This document shows, one piece after another, positions 1 to 7,467 of a stretch of 14,227 bases of DNA. Source of the stretch: Candidatus Eiseniibacteriota bacterium (GTDB lineage: Bacteria > Joyebacterota > Joyebacteria > Joyebacterales > Joyebacteraceae); contig DAOWCM010000022.1 in assembly GCA_030639555.1 (NCBI GenBank), positions 1 through 14,227 on the forward strand. Direction: 5' to 3'. The position numbers and the translations under genes are program-made. The notes below the pieces were generated by a model. That model was not told the DNA's origin, did no database searches, and saw nothing but the letters and a program-made list of their open reading frames with translations. Every line of letters starts with the position of its first letter. Position 1 is the first letter of the stretch.

Positions 1-636
1 AACGCGCTGCTCGACGAGGCGGGTTTCGAACGCGGAGAGGACGGGTTCCGGCTGGGCGCCGACGGTGAGCCTCTGACCTTCGAGATCCTGACGGTCTCCG
101 GGTGGTCCGACTGGGTGCGCGCGGCGCAGGTGATGGCGCGGGGATTCTCCGCCATCGGCGTCGGGGCCTCGGTCCGCACCTACGACTTCGGCGCCTGGTT
201 CCAGCGCGTGCAGGAGGGTGACTTCGACCTGAGCCTCGGGTGGTCGTACGAGGGGGCGACGCCCTACACGTTCTACAGATGGCTGATGTCGGCCGAGACG
301 GTCGAGCCCGTGGGCGAGATAGCGCCGGGGAACTGGCACCGCTACGCGAGTGCCGCGGCCGACAGCGCGCTGACGGCATTCGAGGGGGAGCCGGACCCGG
401 AAGGGCAGAAGCGGCTCGCGGCGAAGCTCCAGCGGATTTTCGTGGCGGACGCGCCGGCGATCCCGCTCTACCCCAACCCGTCGTGGGCAGAGTTCAACAC
501 GGGGCGGTTCGACGGGTTCCCGACGGCCGACGACCCCTACGCCGACCCGTCGCCGAACAAGTTCGACAGGGGCGAGGTGCTGCTGGTCCTGACGAGGCTG
601 ACGCCTCGAGAGGCCGTGGGGACGCCCCAACCCTGA
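1..636 (+). CDS. Family-5 extracellular solute-binding protein of an ABC importer, C-terminal part (5' end outside window)
   Basis: Periplasmic or lipid-anchored binding protein that would deliver its ligand to the two permeases encoded just downstream. The frame is open from base 1 and stops at TGA 634-636, giving about 211 C-terminal residues of a family whose members usually have 500-600. What is seen fits lobe II and the return to lobe I of SBP family 5: a LLDEAGF segment near the left edge, then LTFEIL, a DFGAWFQRVQEGDFDLSLGW stretch, and near the end an IFVADAPAIPLYPNPSWAEF stretch, which is typical of DppA/OppA C-termini. Family-5 proteins bind peptides, but also nickel and cello-, laminari- or xylo-oligosaccharides. 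The beta-glycosidase genes nearby favour an oligosaccharide (inference). The signal peptide lies outside the window. The assignment to the family is firm; the ligand is not. Confidence 0.9.
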   Translation, partial: NALLDEAGFERGEDGFRLGADGEPLTFEILTVSGWSDWVRAAQVMARGFSAIGVGASVRTYDFGAWFQRVQEGDFDLSLGWSYEGATPYTFYRWLMSAETVEPVGEIAPGNWHRYASAAADSALTAFEGEPDPEGQKRLAAKLQRIFVADAPAIPLYPNPSWAEFNTGRFDGFPTADDPYADPSPNKFDRGEVLLVLTRLTPREAVGTPQP

Positions 637-665
637 GGCGGGCGGGGCGAACAGGGAGGCAGCGA

Positions 666-1379
666 GTGGGCAGGAAGAGCGTGGAGTCTCTGGCGGGCAG
701 GTGGGCCCTCGTCACGGGGTCCACAAGGGGCATAGGCCAGCAGGTCGCGCTCGGCCTGGCGCAGTTCGACTGCAACGTGGTCGTCCACGGCCGGACGCTG
801 AAGAACGCGAAGGAGACGCTCGGGCTGCTTCGCGAGTATCCGGTGGAGACGGCGGTTGTGGCGGGCGACCTCGGTACGGAGAAGGGCATCCGCGCCGTGG
901 TCAGGGGTGTGGAGAGGGGCCCGGGCCACATCGACATCCTCTACAACAACGCGGCGATCCAGAACCAGTGGCAGTCCGTGTGGGAGATCGAGCGGGCGAC
1001 GTGGCAGGACGCGTTCGACGTGAACGTCTTCGCGCTCATCGCTCTCACCAACGCGTTCGCGCCGGGCATGGTCGAGCGAGGCTACGGGCGTATCATCAAC
1101 GTGACCTCGGGGATCAGGGACATCCCGCATCTCGCTCCCTACAGCGTCTCCAAGGCCGCGGTCGACAAGTACACCGCGGACCTCGCCGCGGAACTCGAGG
1201 GGACCAACGTCCTGGTGAACACAGTGGACCCCGGGTGGCTGAGAACCGACATGGGTGGCCCGAACGCGGACCACGACGTGACCACGGTACTGCCGGGCGC
1301 GCTCGTCCCGGTTCTTCTCGAGGACAACGGTCCGAGCGGAGAGAGGTTCGCGGCGCAGGACTACACGTGGTCTGACTAG
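666..1379 (+). CDS. SDR-family NAD(P)-dependent oxidoreductase
   Basis: Classical short-chain dehydrogenase/reductase of 237 aa, a normal length, probably cytoplasmic. The dinucleotide-binding motif TGSTRGIG is at residues 17-24, DxL at 68-70, NNAA at 94-97, and the catalytic tetrad is N120, S148, Y159 and K163 (YSVSK). The HGR turn after the second beta strand (R43) favours NADP(H) over NAD. The C-terminal PGWLRTDMGG stretch is the usual substrate-loop region. The GTG start at 666 has AGGGAGG 6 nt upstream; a second in-frame GTG at 681 is possible. It lies 29 nt after the binding-protein stop and 12 nt before the first permease, so it sits inside the transporter operon. That is odd for a Dpp/Opp cluster and suggests oxidation or reduction of the imported sugar or a product (inference). 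The substrate cannot be read from the sequence. Confidence 0.93.
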   Translation: MGRKSVESLAGRWALVTGSTRGIGQQVALGLAQFDCNVVVHGRTLKNAKETLGLLREYPVETAVVAGDLGTEKGIRAVVRGVERGPGHIDILYNNAAIQNQWQSVWEIERATWQDAFDVNVFALIALTNAFAPGMVERGYGRIINVTSGIRDIPHLAPYSVSKAAVDKYTADLAAELEGTNVLVNTVDPGWLRTDMGGPNADHDVTTVLPGALVPVLLEDNGPSGERFAAQDYTWSD

Positions 1380-1391
1380 CAGGAGACTGCC

Positions 1392-2375
1392 TTGAGATAC
1401 ATCCTGAAGAGACTGGGCTTCTACCTGCTCGCGGCATGGGTCGCGGTCACGTTGAATTTCTTCCTGCCCAGGCTGATGCCGGGTGATCCGGCCACCGCGC
1501 TCTTCGCCAGGTTCCGGGGGATGCTCGCTCCGGAGGCGATGGACGCGCTCAGGGAGACGTTCGGCCTGACCGAGGCGCCGCTTCTCGTGCAGTACGTGAC
1601 CTACCTGGGCCACGTGTTCAAGGGAGACCTGGGCATCTCGGTGGCGTACTTCCCGGCGCCGGTCCTTCAGGTGATCGGGAACGGGCTCGTCTGGACCGTC
1701 TTCCTGGCTGGCACGGCCGTGGTGATCAGCTTTGCCATCGGGACGCTTCTGGGTGTCGCCGCGGCGTGGTGGCGGTTCGGGAAGGTCGACACGTTCGTCC
1801 CGCCGACCGCGGCGTTCATCGGCGCGTTCCCATACTTCTGGCTCGCGATGGTCGCGCTCTACGCCTTCGGCTTCACGCTGGGCTGGTTCCCGCTGGGGCA
1901 CGCATACAGCGACTACGTGACGCCGGGCTTCAACTTCGCGTTCATCGCTGACGTGGCGCGACACGCAGTGCTGCCCGTCGGCACGGTTGTCATCGCCACC
2001 CTGGGCGGGTGGCTTCTCACCATGCGTAATACGATGGTATCGGTGCTCGGAAGAGACTACGTCAACCTTGCCCGGGCCAAGGGGCTCTCACCGAGGCAGG
2101 TGGCGCTCCGATACGCCGCGAGGAACGCGCTCCTACCCAGCGTGACAGGGTTCGGCATGGCGCTGGGCTTCGTGCTAGGTGGCTCGCTTCTGACCGAGAT
2201 CGTCTTCTCGTATCCCGGGCAGGGGTATCTCTTGGTCCAGGCCGTGCGGAGTCAGGACTACCCGCTCATGCAGGGGATCTTCCTTGTGATAACGCTCGCA
2301 GTGCTCGGGGCGAACTTCATCGTCGATCTCGTGTCGCTGTGGCTCGATCCACGAATTCGGGAGTCGGTATCGTGA
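1392..2375 (+). CDS. ABC transporter permease, DppB/OppB/GsiC family
   Basis: First inner-membrane subunit of the importer (327 aa, typical length). An N-terminal membrane helix (about residues 6-25, YLLAAWVAVTLNFFLP) leads into the family motif RLMPGDPATALFARF, followed by a periplasmic segment and five further hydrophobic segments. The EAA coupling loop that contacts the ATPases is GRDYVNLARAKGLSPRQVA in the C-terminal third. The end, FSYPGQGYLLVQAV...DYPLMQG...WLDPRIR, is characteristic of DppB/OppB. The start is TTG at 1392, with AGGAG 6 nt upstream; the first residues RYILKRL match the family. It sits 12 nt after the SDR gene, and its stop overlaps the next permease start (GTGA, 2372-2375), which implies translational coupling. 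Confidence 0.96.
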   Translation: MRYILKRLGFYLLAAWVAVTLNFFLPRLMPGDPATALFARFRGMLAPEAMDALRETFGLTEAPLLVQYVTYLGHVFKGDLGISVAYFPAPVLQVIGNGLVWTVFLAGTAVVISFAIGTLLGVAAAWWRFGKVDTFVPPTAAFIGAFPYFWLAMVALYAFGFTLGWFPLGHAYSDYVTPGFNFAFIADVARHAVLPVGTVVIATLGGWLLTMRNTMVSVLGRDYVNLARAKGLSPRQVALRYAARNALLPSVTGFGMALGFVLGGSLLTEIVFSYPGQGYLLVQAVRSQDYPLMQGIFLVITLAVLGANFIVDLVSLWLDPRIRESVS

Positions 2376-3310
2376 GCGCGAAGAGAGGAATGGTCGGTGG
2401 ACTCGCCACCTGGGTCGAGGCCGTCCGGTACGACCGCCGGGCGACCTTCGGCGCGTGCGTGCTCGTCCTCTTCCTGCTCGTGGCCGTACTTGGCCCGCTC
2501 TTCGTTGGAGACCCGACCGACCTCGTGGGCATCCCCATGCAGCCTCCGTCGGCCGAGCACTGGCTGGGCACGACGGGACAGGGGCAGGACGTGCTCGCCC
2601 AACTCGTCGTGGGGACCAGGGCGTCGCTTCTCATCGGGTTCAGCGTCGGGCTGACTGTCGTGTTCGTGGGCGCGCTCATCGGTGTCGCGGCCGGCTACTT
2701 CGGCGGTCGCGTGGACGCGTTCCTTTCGCTCCTCTTCAACGTCTTCCTCGTGATACCGGGGTTGCCGCTTGCGATAGTCATCGCGGCATACCTCCCGTCC
2801 GGACCGCTGACGCTCGGATTCGTTCTCGTGGTGACCGGGTGGGCGTGGAACGCGCGCGTGCTGCGCTCGCAGACGCTCGCGCTGAGGAACCGCGACTTCG
2901 TGGCCGCCGCGGTCGTGGCCGGGGAGTCGAGCTGGCGGATCGTCACGAGCGAGATACTGCCCAACATGACGTCTCTCATCGTCTCCCAGGTCATCGGCGG
3001 GACGGTCTACGCGATCGGCGCGCAGGTGGGCCTCGAGTTCCTGGGGCTCGGCGACGTCTCGGCCGTCACGTGGGGCACGAACCTCTACTGGGCACAGAAC
3101 GATTCCGCGCTCCTCACTGGCGCGTGGTGGACGTTCGCGCCGACCGGTCTGGCGGTGGCGCTGGTCGGTTTCGGCCTGACGATGCTCAACTCGGGATTCG
3201 ACGAGATCACGAACCCGCGCCTCAGGATGCAGCGAGCCTGGCGCGCATTCCTGCTGGGAAGGGGACACGAGCCTTCGCGCTCTACCCCGGTGGTGAGAGA
3301 ACATGCCTGA
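2372..3310 (+). CDS. ABC transporter permease, DppC/OppC family
   Basis: Second inner-membrane subunit of the importer (312 aa). After a cytoplasmic N-terminus comes a membrane helix (ATFGACVLVLFLLVAVLGPLF), then the DppC-type periplasmic motif PSAEHWLGTTGQGQDVLAQL, several further helices, and the EAA coupling loop VAAAVVAGESSWRIVTSEIL-PN. I place the start at GTG 2372, overlapping the upstream stop by 4 nt, with GGGAG 8 nt upstream. A GTG at 2339 would lengthen the protein by 11 residues but lies deep in the upstream gene and is not needed. About 30 residues follow the last helix (MQRAWRAFLLGRGHEPSRS...), a somewhat longer tail than usual. The stop overlaps the downstream ATPase start by 8 nt. 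Confidence 0.95.
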   Translation: MSAKRGMVGGLATWVEAVRYDRRATFGACVLVLFLLVAVLGPLFVGDPTDLVGIPMQPPSAEHWLGTTGQGQDVLAQLVVGTRASLLIGFSVGLTVVFVGALIGVAAGYFGGRVDAFLSLLFNVFLVIPGLPLAIVIAAYLPSGPLTLGFVLVVTGWAWNARVLRSQTLALRNRDFVAAAVVAGESSWRIVTSEILPNMTSLIVSQVIGGTVYAIGAQVGLEFLGLGDVSAVTWGTNLYWAQNDSALLTGAWWTFAPTGLAVALVGFGLTMLNSGFDEITNPRLRMQRAWRAFLLGRGHEPSRSTPVVREHA

Positions 3311-4262
3311 GCCCATCATCGAGATACGCGACCTCTGCGTCGACTACGTGACGGACAGCGGGCCGGTGCGGGCAATCGACCGCCTGAACCTGGTCGTCGA
3401 GAGCGGCGAGGTCCTCGGGATAGCGGGGGAGTCGGGGAGCGGTAAGACGACGCTAGCGAAGGCGCTCCTGCGCATTCTGCCACCGCCGGCCGTGATCACG
3501 GGCGGTGAGGTCATCTTCAAGGGACGCGACATCCTCGCGATGGACGACGAGGAGCTGAGGCGGATGCGCTGGCGGGAGATCTCGATGGTCTTCCAGAGCG
3601 CGATGGACGCACTCAACCCCGTCATCTCGGTGGGGGAGCAGATCACCGATACGCTCCTGGCGCACGACGAGTGCTCCGCCGAAGAGGCGCGCGAGAGAGC
3701 GGGGAAGCTCCTGGACCTGGTCGGGATCCCGAGGGACCGGCTCGGCTCCTACGCGCACCAGCTCTCGGGCGGGATGCGCCAGCGTGTTGGCATTGCCATC
3801 GCGCTCGCCATGCGTCCTTCGGTCGTCATTCTGGACGAGCCGACGACTGCGCTGGACGTCATCGTGGAACGCGAGATACTCGAGCGCATCCGGGAGCTTC
3901 AGCGCGAGTTCGGGTTCGCCGTCATCTTCATCACGCACGACCTCGCGCGGATGCTCCAGGTCTCCGACCGCGTGGCCGTCTTCTACGCCGCGCGTCTGGT
4001 AGAGGTAGGACCTGCCGGCGAGCTGAGGGGCGCGCCGCGGCACCCGTACACCGAGGGACTGCTGCAGGCGTTCCCTTCTGTGAAGCCCGGCGGGCGGGAG
4101 CCCAAGAGCATCCCCGGTCAGCCCGCAAGCCTCGTCAATCCGCCCTCCGGTTGCCGGTTCCACCCCCGCTGCGAGCGCGCCATCGAGATCTGCCCCAAAG
4201 AAGAACCGGGCCCGACGGAGATCGGACCCGGTCACGTTGCTGCCTGTCATCTGGCGAAGTAG
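3303..4262 (+). CDS. ABC transporter ATP-binding protein, DppD/OppD family
   Basis: Cytoplasmic ATPase of the importer (319 aa, full length). Motifs: Walker A GESGSGKT (residues 42-49), Q-loop Q98 in MVFQSAMDALNP, signature LSGGMRQR (154-161), Walker B ILDEP with D178/E179, D-loop ALD (183-185), switch His H212 in FITHDLA. The oligopeptide-type C-terminal domain follows (PRHPYTEGLLQAFP...). It carries four cysteines, C284-X5-C290-X6-C297-X17-C315, the pattern reported to hold a [4Fe-4S] cluster in a dipeptide-transporter ATPase. The ATG start overlaps the upstream permease by 8 nt. DppD/OppD proteins work with an F-type partner; that partner is not next door but is encoded on the minus strand at 8837-9832. 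This is the last gene of the plus-strand operon. Confidence 0.96.
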   Translation: MPEPIIEIRDLCVDYVTDSGPVRAIDRLNLVVESGEVLGIAGESGSGKTTLAKALLRILPPPAVITGGEVIFKGRDILAMDDEELRRMRWREISMVFQSAMDALNPVISVGEQITDTLLAHDECSAEEARERAGKLLDLVGIPRDRLGSYAHQLSGGMRQRVGIAIALAMRPSVVILDEPTTALDVIVEREILERIRELQREFGFAVIFITHDLARMLQVSDRVAVFYAARLVEVGPAGELRGAPRHPYTEGLLQAFPSVKPGGREPKSIPGQPASLVNPPSGCRFHPRCERAIEICPKEEPGPTEIGPGHVAACHLAK

Positions 4263-4285
4263 CCTTCCCTCACCTCTCCGCACTC

Positions 4286-4328
4286 TTGCTCATGTAGTGC
4301 TTCACGCGCTGACGCCTCTACCGAGCAA
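4286..4328. terminator. Imperfect inverted repeat between converging operons (possible bidirectional terminator)
   Basis: The 68-nt junction between the two convergent operons contains TTGCTC (4286-4291) with GTAG (4294-4297), answered by CTAC (4318-4321) and GAGCAA (4323-4328). This makes a 6+4 bp stem with a small asymmetric bulge and a 20-nt loop. No T-tract follows on either strand, so factor-independent termination is doubtful. Position is the main argument. Confidence 0.25.
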
Positions 4329-4330
4329 CC

Positions 4331-7300
4331 CTAGAGCGCCATGTGGACGTAAGTTCTGATCTCCCACTCGCTCCCGTTGTCCCCGCTGCCGTCGGGTGCA
4401 AAGCGCGGGGAGTGCTCGTCCAGCGAGCGCCAAGTCGTGCGGACACCGAACCGTGTCTGCGCGTAGTCAAACCAGCGCGGCGCGCCGAGTGAGTAGGATA
4501 CGTCTCCCATGAGCTGCAGGGGATAGGTCAGGTTGAAGTCCTCGTGGTAGTCGTAGGGCCCCCAGTCGTTGACCTTGGCAGACGTTTCGAATGCGAGCGG
4601 GCCGTGTGTCAGTCGGGCGCTCGCACCGAACCGCTCGATCGTGCGGTTGAGCGTCGGGTCGACTTCCAGCGGGTCCGTTCCCGGTGCTGACGGAGTGTAG
4701 CCCTTCGGCTGCGCCTTGCCGAAGTATGCGTTCGCCACGAGGCGCGAATCGGTGCCGAGCTTCGACACTACGCGTGCGTTGACCTCCCAGAGATCCTCAG
4801 CCGGTGGGGCCGCAGCGAACGCATAGAGCGTCTCCCCGCTGGTAGAGAAGAAGAGGTTGGCGTCCTGCGTCGTGGGCAGGTGGCGGAAGACGAAGCCGAG
4901 GCTTGCAGCCAATGGAGCGTTCTCACGTACGTCGTTGTCCCACGCCCAGAACCACGTAGCCGGTGTGGGATCGTACGTAAGCAGCAGTTCACCACCGATG
5001 GTCTCTCTGTTGCCACGGACCACGAATACGTCGTCCCTGATGTTGCGCGAGTCCCACTTCTTCTGGCCGATTTCGTTGAACTCCACTGGCACCGGTCCAA
5101 TGATCGGTTCCTGCCAGAGGAAGTTCGGGCTGATCTGGAAGTTCCCCACATTCACTGCCAGGCCCGTCATGAAATTCGTCTGGTTGCCCGAACCCGAGTC
5201 CTTGAGCTCCCAGTCTGTGAACGTGATGGTCTCTGTCGGTCCGGCGTCGGCAACAAGCCCCATGCGGGCACCCTGCGCGTACCAGTGCCAGCGGCCCTTC
5301 TCCCACGTGACCTTCCCCTTCGCCCCGAACGTGTCGGAAGCCAGCACCTCATCTTCCATCAGGGCCGTCCCGCCCTCGTCTTCCTCCACCAGGACGAAAG
5401 CATCTCCCTCACGGGGGGCGCCCGACCAGATGCCACCGACCTCAAGACCCCACGGACCACGCTTGGTTGCCAGCTGCACCGTCACCTTCCGGTTCTCGCG
5501 TTCGGGGACTCTCCCGCTCGTCTCGCTGGACCGATTCTGCGCTATGTCCTCGTGGTAGATAGCGGTCGCGTCGAAGGTGCCCATCTTCTTGTTGTACTTG
5601 ACGAATACGGCCGGGTTAGCGGCCCACCAGAGTTCGGGGCCGAATGCGACCTTGAGTCCCTCTAGCTGCCGCTTGCCGGCGATCTCGAAGCCTGATGGTG
5701 TCAGCGCATCGTAGATGTCGATGTTCTCGCCGTAGTAGGCGTCGCGGTAGAGACCGAAGAAGTCGCCCTCGAATCCCCAGTGAAGATGTCCGGTGCGGTA
5801 GAACCCGTCCATCATGAACCACTTGTCGTCCCACGAGAGCGAGCCCTGGTAGACTCTGACCCGATTCATCGGGACTAGCTCGTTGGCGGATGTGACGGCG
5901 AGGATGCCCTGGCTCTCGTAGAAGATCTGGTCGATCGGGTTCACTGGCACGTTGCCCCGGACATTGAGCGACAGCCTTCCGGTCAGGTTGCCGGTAGGTC
6001 GGGCCTCAGCGTCGATGTAGAAGGACTCCTTGTGGTCGAACCACTCCGGCAACGTGTTCTGGTCCCCCCCAGTGTTGTACGTCTCGAACTCCATCCTCAG
6101 CCCTGACAGATGCACCTTGTCGCGCGGGTCCCCCAGCAGCGCCGCGCGGTCTCCCTTCGACTCGAGCGCCGCGCTGGCAGGCTGGATCTGGCCGAAGTGT
6201 GCGTGGATGGTCTCGAGGTCAGTTGTGGGCGCGTAGGGGGCGAGCTTGAACGCGCGCCTCAGCGCGTAGTACGCGGCGCGGGGGTAGACCTCGTAGAGGC
6301 TGCGGTGGTCGGGCGGTCCCTTGGCGGTGATGCCCCACCACTCCTCGTTCATGTTGTTCTCGCCTTCTTCGAAGTCTTCGCTGTAGCCGCCGTTGGGCCA
6401 CGAGGCGTTGGTGTCGTGTATGTCGAGGCGGCTCTCCTGTCCGAACTTCCACCACCCATCGCTCCACTGGAAGATGTAGCCACCGATGGCGTTCCCGACA
6501 CGACCCTTCCCGTAGGACTGCTCGTAGATCTCCTGCCACTGGCCGATGTGATACTTGGCCTGCATCAGCTGGTCTTCACGCATCTCCTTGGCGTTGTACG
6601 CATCGGCGCCGAACTCGGTGAAGACGATCGGGATGTCCAGCTTGTCGTTGACGACCTGGAAGAGGTCGCGCGCCGAGATGCCGCGGTAGACGTTCGTGCC
6701 CAGGATGTCGAGGTTGCCGCACTCCTCGGCGATGATGTCGATGTACTGAAGGTCACCGTTCGAGATGGCGACGAGCTTCTCAGGGTCGGCCCTCTTGATC
6801 TCGTCCGTGATCTCCGCGTAGAGCGTGTAGAGGTAGCGGGCGCGGGCCTCGTCGCGCTCCCCCTCGGGCAGCGCTTCGATCTCGAACGAACTCCAGTGGA
6901 GCCCGTAGTTGTTCTCGTTGCCCAGGAGCCACAGGAGCACGCCGGGCGTGTCCTTGTACTTCTCGACCTCGGCAACGACCTCGGCAGTGACCGCCTCCCG
7001 GAATGCAGGGTCGGAGTAGTCGACCGAGGGGATCCACGTGCCTTCGAGCGTGTAGCCGTAGCGCCCGACCAGGTGGTTGAGCATCGTCGTGATGCCGTAG
7101 TTCTCGTAGATGTACTGCACCCATCGGGGAGGGATGCCCACGTACTGACGGATCGAGTTGACGCCCATGTCCTGCAGGAGCGGCATCTCGCGGGCGAGGG
7201 CGGCCTCGATGACGTCGTCCGGGTGGCTCCAGAGGTCGTACATGTAGTTCTCGCCGATCGGCATGTAGCCCCAGTTCATGCCGAAGACCATGTAGTCCGC

Positions 7301-7453
7301 TCCATCCACCTTGAGCTTCTGACCCGTCTCGTCGGCTACGATGCGAACGTCGGGTGCTGCGGCAGGTGCCGCTGCGGCTGAGACCAGCAGGATGGCCGCC
7401 GCCAGGACAATCTTCCACAGCGCCCGTTGGCGGCGCCTCTCGCGCTTGGACAT
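4331..7453 (-). CDS. Exported clan-A TIM-barrel glycoside hydrolase with C-terminal outer-membrane-like beta-barrel
   Basis: Predicted surface or periplasmic glycosidase of 1040 aa. Residues 1-33 look like a signal peptide (KRERRRQR, then IVLAAAILLVSAAAAPAAA). Residues about 37-407 form a (beta/alpha)8 domain of the GH2/GH5/GH72 type: GVNSIRQY at 97-104, acid/base E180 in LLGNEN, nucleophile E280 in VFTEFGAD, FQWSDGWW at 328-335. After a linker (408-447), residues 448-1040 are rich in alternating polar/hydrophobic segments with aromatic edges (e.g. RMEFETY, WFMMDGFY, GRWHWYAQGARM, QTRFGVRTTW) and end in the strand EIRTYVHMAL. This resembles a transmembrane beta-barrel, although the last residue is L rather than the usual F/W. 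ATG 7453 is chosen because AGGAGG (7467-7462) lies 8 nt upstream; GTG 7456 is one codon further out. It starts 14 nt after the GH1 stop and is the last gene of the minus-strand operon. The enzymatic domain is well supported; the barrel is inferred from strand pattern; the substrate is unknown. Confidence 0.85.
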   Translation of the reverse strand: MSKRERRRQRALWKIVLAAAILLVSAAAAPAAAPDVRIVADETGQKLKVDGADYMVFGMNWGYMPIGENYMYDLWSHPDDVIEAALAREMPLLQDMGVNSIRQYVGIPPRWVQYIYENYGITTMLNHLVGRYGYTLEGTWIPSVDYSDPAFREAVTAEVVAEVEKYKDTPGVLLWLLGNENNYGLHWSSFEIEALPEGERDEARARYLYTLYAEITDEIKRADPEKLVAISNGDLQYIDIIAEECGNLDILGTNVYRGISARDLFQVVNDKLDIPIVFTEFGADAYNAKEMREDQLMQAKYHIGQWQEIYEQSYGKGRVGNAIGGYIFQWSDGWWKFGQESRLDIHDTNASWPNGGYSEDFEEGENNMNEEWWGITAKGPPDHRSLYEVYPRAAYYALRRAFKLAPYAPTTDLETIHAHFGQIQPASAALESKGDRAALLGDPRDKVHLSGLRMEFETYNTGGDQNTLPEWFDHKESFYIDAEARPTGNLTGRLSLNVRGNVPVNPIDQIFYESQGILAVTSANELVPMNRVRVYQGSLSWDDKWFMMDGFYRTGHLHWGFEGDFFGLYRDAYYGENIDIYDALTPSGFEIAGKRQLEGLKVAFGPELWWAANPAVFVKYNKKMGTFDATAIYHEDIAQNRSSETSGRVPERENRKVTVQLATKRGPWGLEVGGIWSGAPREGDAFVLVEEDEGGTALMEDEVLASDTFGAKGKVTWEKGRWHWYAQGARMGLVADAGPTETITFTDWELKDSGSGNQTNFMTGLAVNVGNFQISPNFLWQEPIIGPVPVEFNEIGQKKWDSRNIRDDVFVVRGNRETIGGELLLTYDPTPATWFWAWDNDVRENAPLAASLGFVFRHLPTTQDANLFFSTSGETLYAFAAAPPAEDLWEVNARVVSKLGTDSRLVANAYFGKAQPKGYTPSAPGTDPLEVDPTLNRTIERFGASARLTHGPLAFETSAKVNDWGPYDYHEDFNLTYPLQLMGDVSYSLGAPRWFDYAQTRFGVRTTWRSLDEHSPRFAPDGSGDNGSEWEIRTYVHMAL

Positions 7454-7467
7454 CACTGAACCCTCCT

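Noticed and set aside
240..665. Upstream in-frame extension of the SDR gene
   Set aside because: The extra residues overlap the binding-protein gene and are Arg/Gly-rich nonsense; the GTG at 666 has a good ribosome-binding site and matches the family's start.
537..1964. 475-codon open frame on the minus strand
   Set aside because: It lies antisense to the SDR and first permease; the product is Arg/Glu/His-rich low-complexity sequence with no family motif. It is a shadow produced by high GC.
6110..7381. 423-codon open frame on the plus strand
   Set aside because: Antisense to the well-supported glycosidase domain; Val/Asp/Leu-rich with no recognisable domain. Shadow.
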